Source: Candidatus Chloroheliales bacterium (GTDB taxonomy: Bacteria > Chloroflexota > Chloroflexia > QHBQ01). From it: a DNA stretch of 6,821 nucleotides. Below the pieces are notes generated by a model. The model worked only from the letters and a program-made list of their open reading frames with translations, ran no database searches and was not told where the DNA came from. How positions within the stretch are numbered: the stretch's first letter is position 1; every line of letters begins with the position of its first letter. This document shows, piece by piece, positions 6,368 to 6,821 of this stretch. Location: NCBI GenBank assembly GCA_003243865.1, contig QHBQ01000509.1:1-6821 (forward strand), in the 5' to 3' direction. The position numbers and the translations under genes are program-made.

Positions 6368-6821
6368 CCAGGCCGTACATGATCGCGTCGCTGACGCTGG
6401 GGCTACTGGCCGCCGCGCTGCTCGGCTACCTGATCATCGGCCTCGATGTGGGTCGGCTGACGACGGATACCTGGGCGGCGCAGCGCATCATCACCTACGC
6501 GCTGCTGCTGCTCGCCCCGCTGCTCATCTACCTGCCAATCAGCCAGGCGCTCGGCCTGCGCTACTTCTGGATGTTCGCGGTAATCAGCTGGGCGCTATTC
6601 GGCTACATCCTGGCGTTTGTCACCGCGCCGGACCAGGCCAACCCTATTCAATACGCCATATTCCTTACCCTCTTCTTCGCGGTGCTAACCACGATTTTCA
6701 CCCCGCTTACCTATCTGCTCGGCTACCGCTTCTACTCGCTAAAGGCGCATCGCCGCGACATTGGCCGGGCCCGGCGGCAGGCGATTCTAATCTCCCTGTA
6801 TATCTGCACCTTGTTCATCCT
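6364..6821 (+). CDS. Multi-pass membrane protein of unknown function (3'-truncated)
   Basis: The frame opens with ATG at 6364, overlapping the SbcC TGA (ATGA, 4-nt overlap), and stays open to the right edge, giving 152 complete codons. A GGAG at 6349-6352 lies 11 nt upstream; an in-frame ATG at 6379 (residue 6) is an alternative start. Hydrophobic segments fall at about residues 7-27, 42-62, 67-87, 95-121 and from 140 onward. A strongly basic loop (KAHRRDIGRARRQ, 127-139) between segments four and five is probably cytoplasmic by the positive-inside rule. Composition is dominated by Leu/Ala/Ile with aromatic residues at helix ends. I do not recognise the family. The overlap implies co-translation with the DNA-repair ATPase, but this may be simple genome compaction. 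Confidence 0.75.
   Translation, partial: MTRPYMIASLTLGLLAAALLGYLIIGLDVGRLTTDTWAAQRIITYALLLLAPLLIYLPISQALGLRYFWMFAVISWALFGYILAFVTAPDQANPIQYAIFLTLFFAVLTTIFTPLTYLLGYRFYSLKAHRRDIGRARRQAILISLYICTLFI

Overview
The window is GC-rich and every gene is on the + strand, packed with short or overlapping junctions. The long hydrophobic GT-C-type proteins, the dispersed palindromic CCC/GGG repeats and the lack of any host-specific marker point loosely to an environmental bacterium. Chloroflexota (Chloroflexus/Roseiflexus-like) is my best guess from general pattern memory, at low confidence. It reads as ordinary chromosome: I see no integrase, transposase, tRNA, rRNA or CRISPR.

Left half (1-3695): a glycolipid or envelope glycosylation block. 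Two tandem, clearly paralogous polytopic membrane proteins (the first cut by the left edge, the second 1298-2911) carry the motifs of polyprenol-phosphate-mannose-dependent GT-C mannosyltransferases of the MptA/MptB type. They are followed by a short soluble GT2 enzyme of the polyprenol-phosphate mannose synthase (DPM1) type (2970-3695). The inferred logic is that the GT2 enzyme charges a polyprenyl phosphate with mannose on the cytoplasmic side, and the two membrane enzymes use that lipid-linked sugar on the outer face.

Between the second membrane enzyme and the GT2 gene lies the most unusual DNA in the window. Three 42-bp repeat units (14 codons each) are read in frame as a Pro/Glu/Gln-rich tail, and the stop codon is immediately followed by a GC-rich hairpin. 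The tail looks like the product of a dispersed palindromic repeat that entered the 3' end of the gene.

Right half (3696-6821): a short intergenic region holds a near-consensus sigma-70 promoter (TTGCCA, 17 bp, TATAAT). It drives an SbcC/Rad50-type DNA-repair ATPase with all expected ATPase motifs and a centrally placed CPVC zinc hook. Its usual partner SbcD/Mre11 is not in the window. The ATPase stop overlaps the start of a multi-pass membrane protein of unknown function that runs off the right edge. No clearly new multi-gene system is visible. The points most worth follow-up are the repeat-built protein tail, the mannosyltransferase-synthase cluster, and the SbcC-membrane protein coupling.
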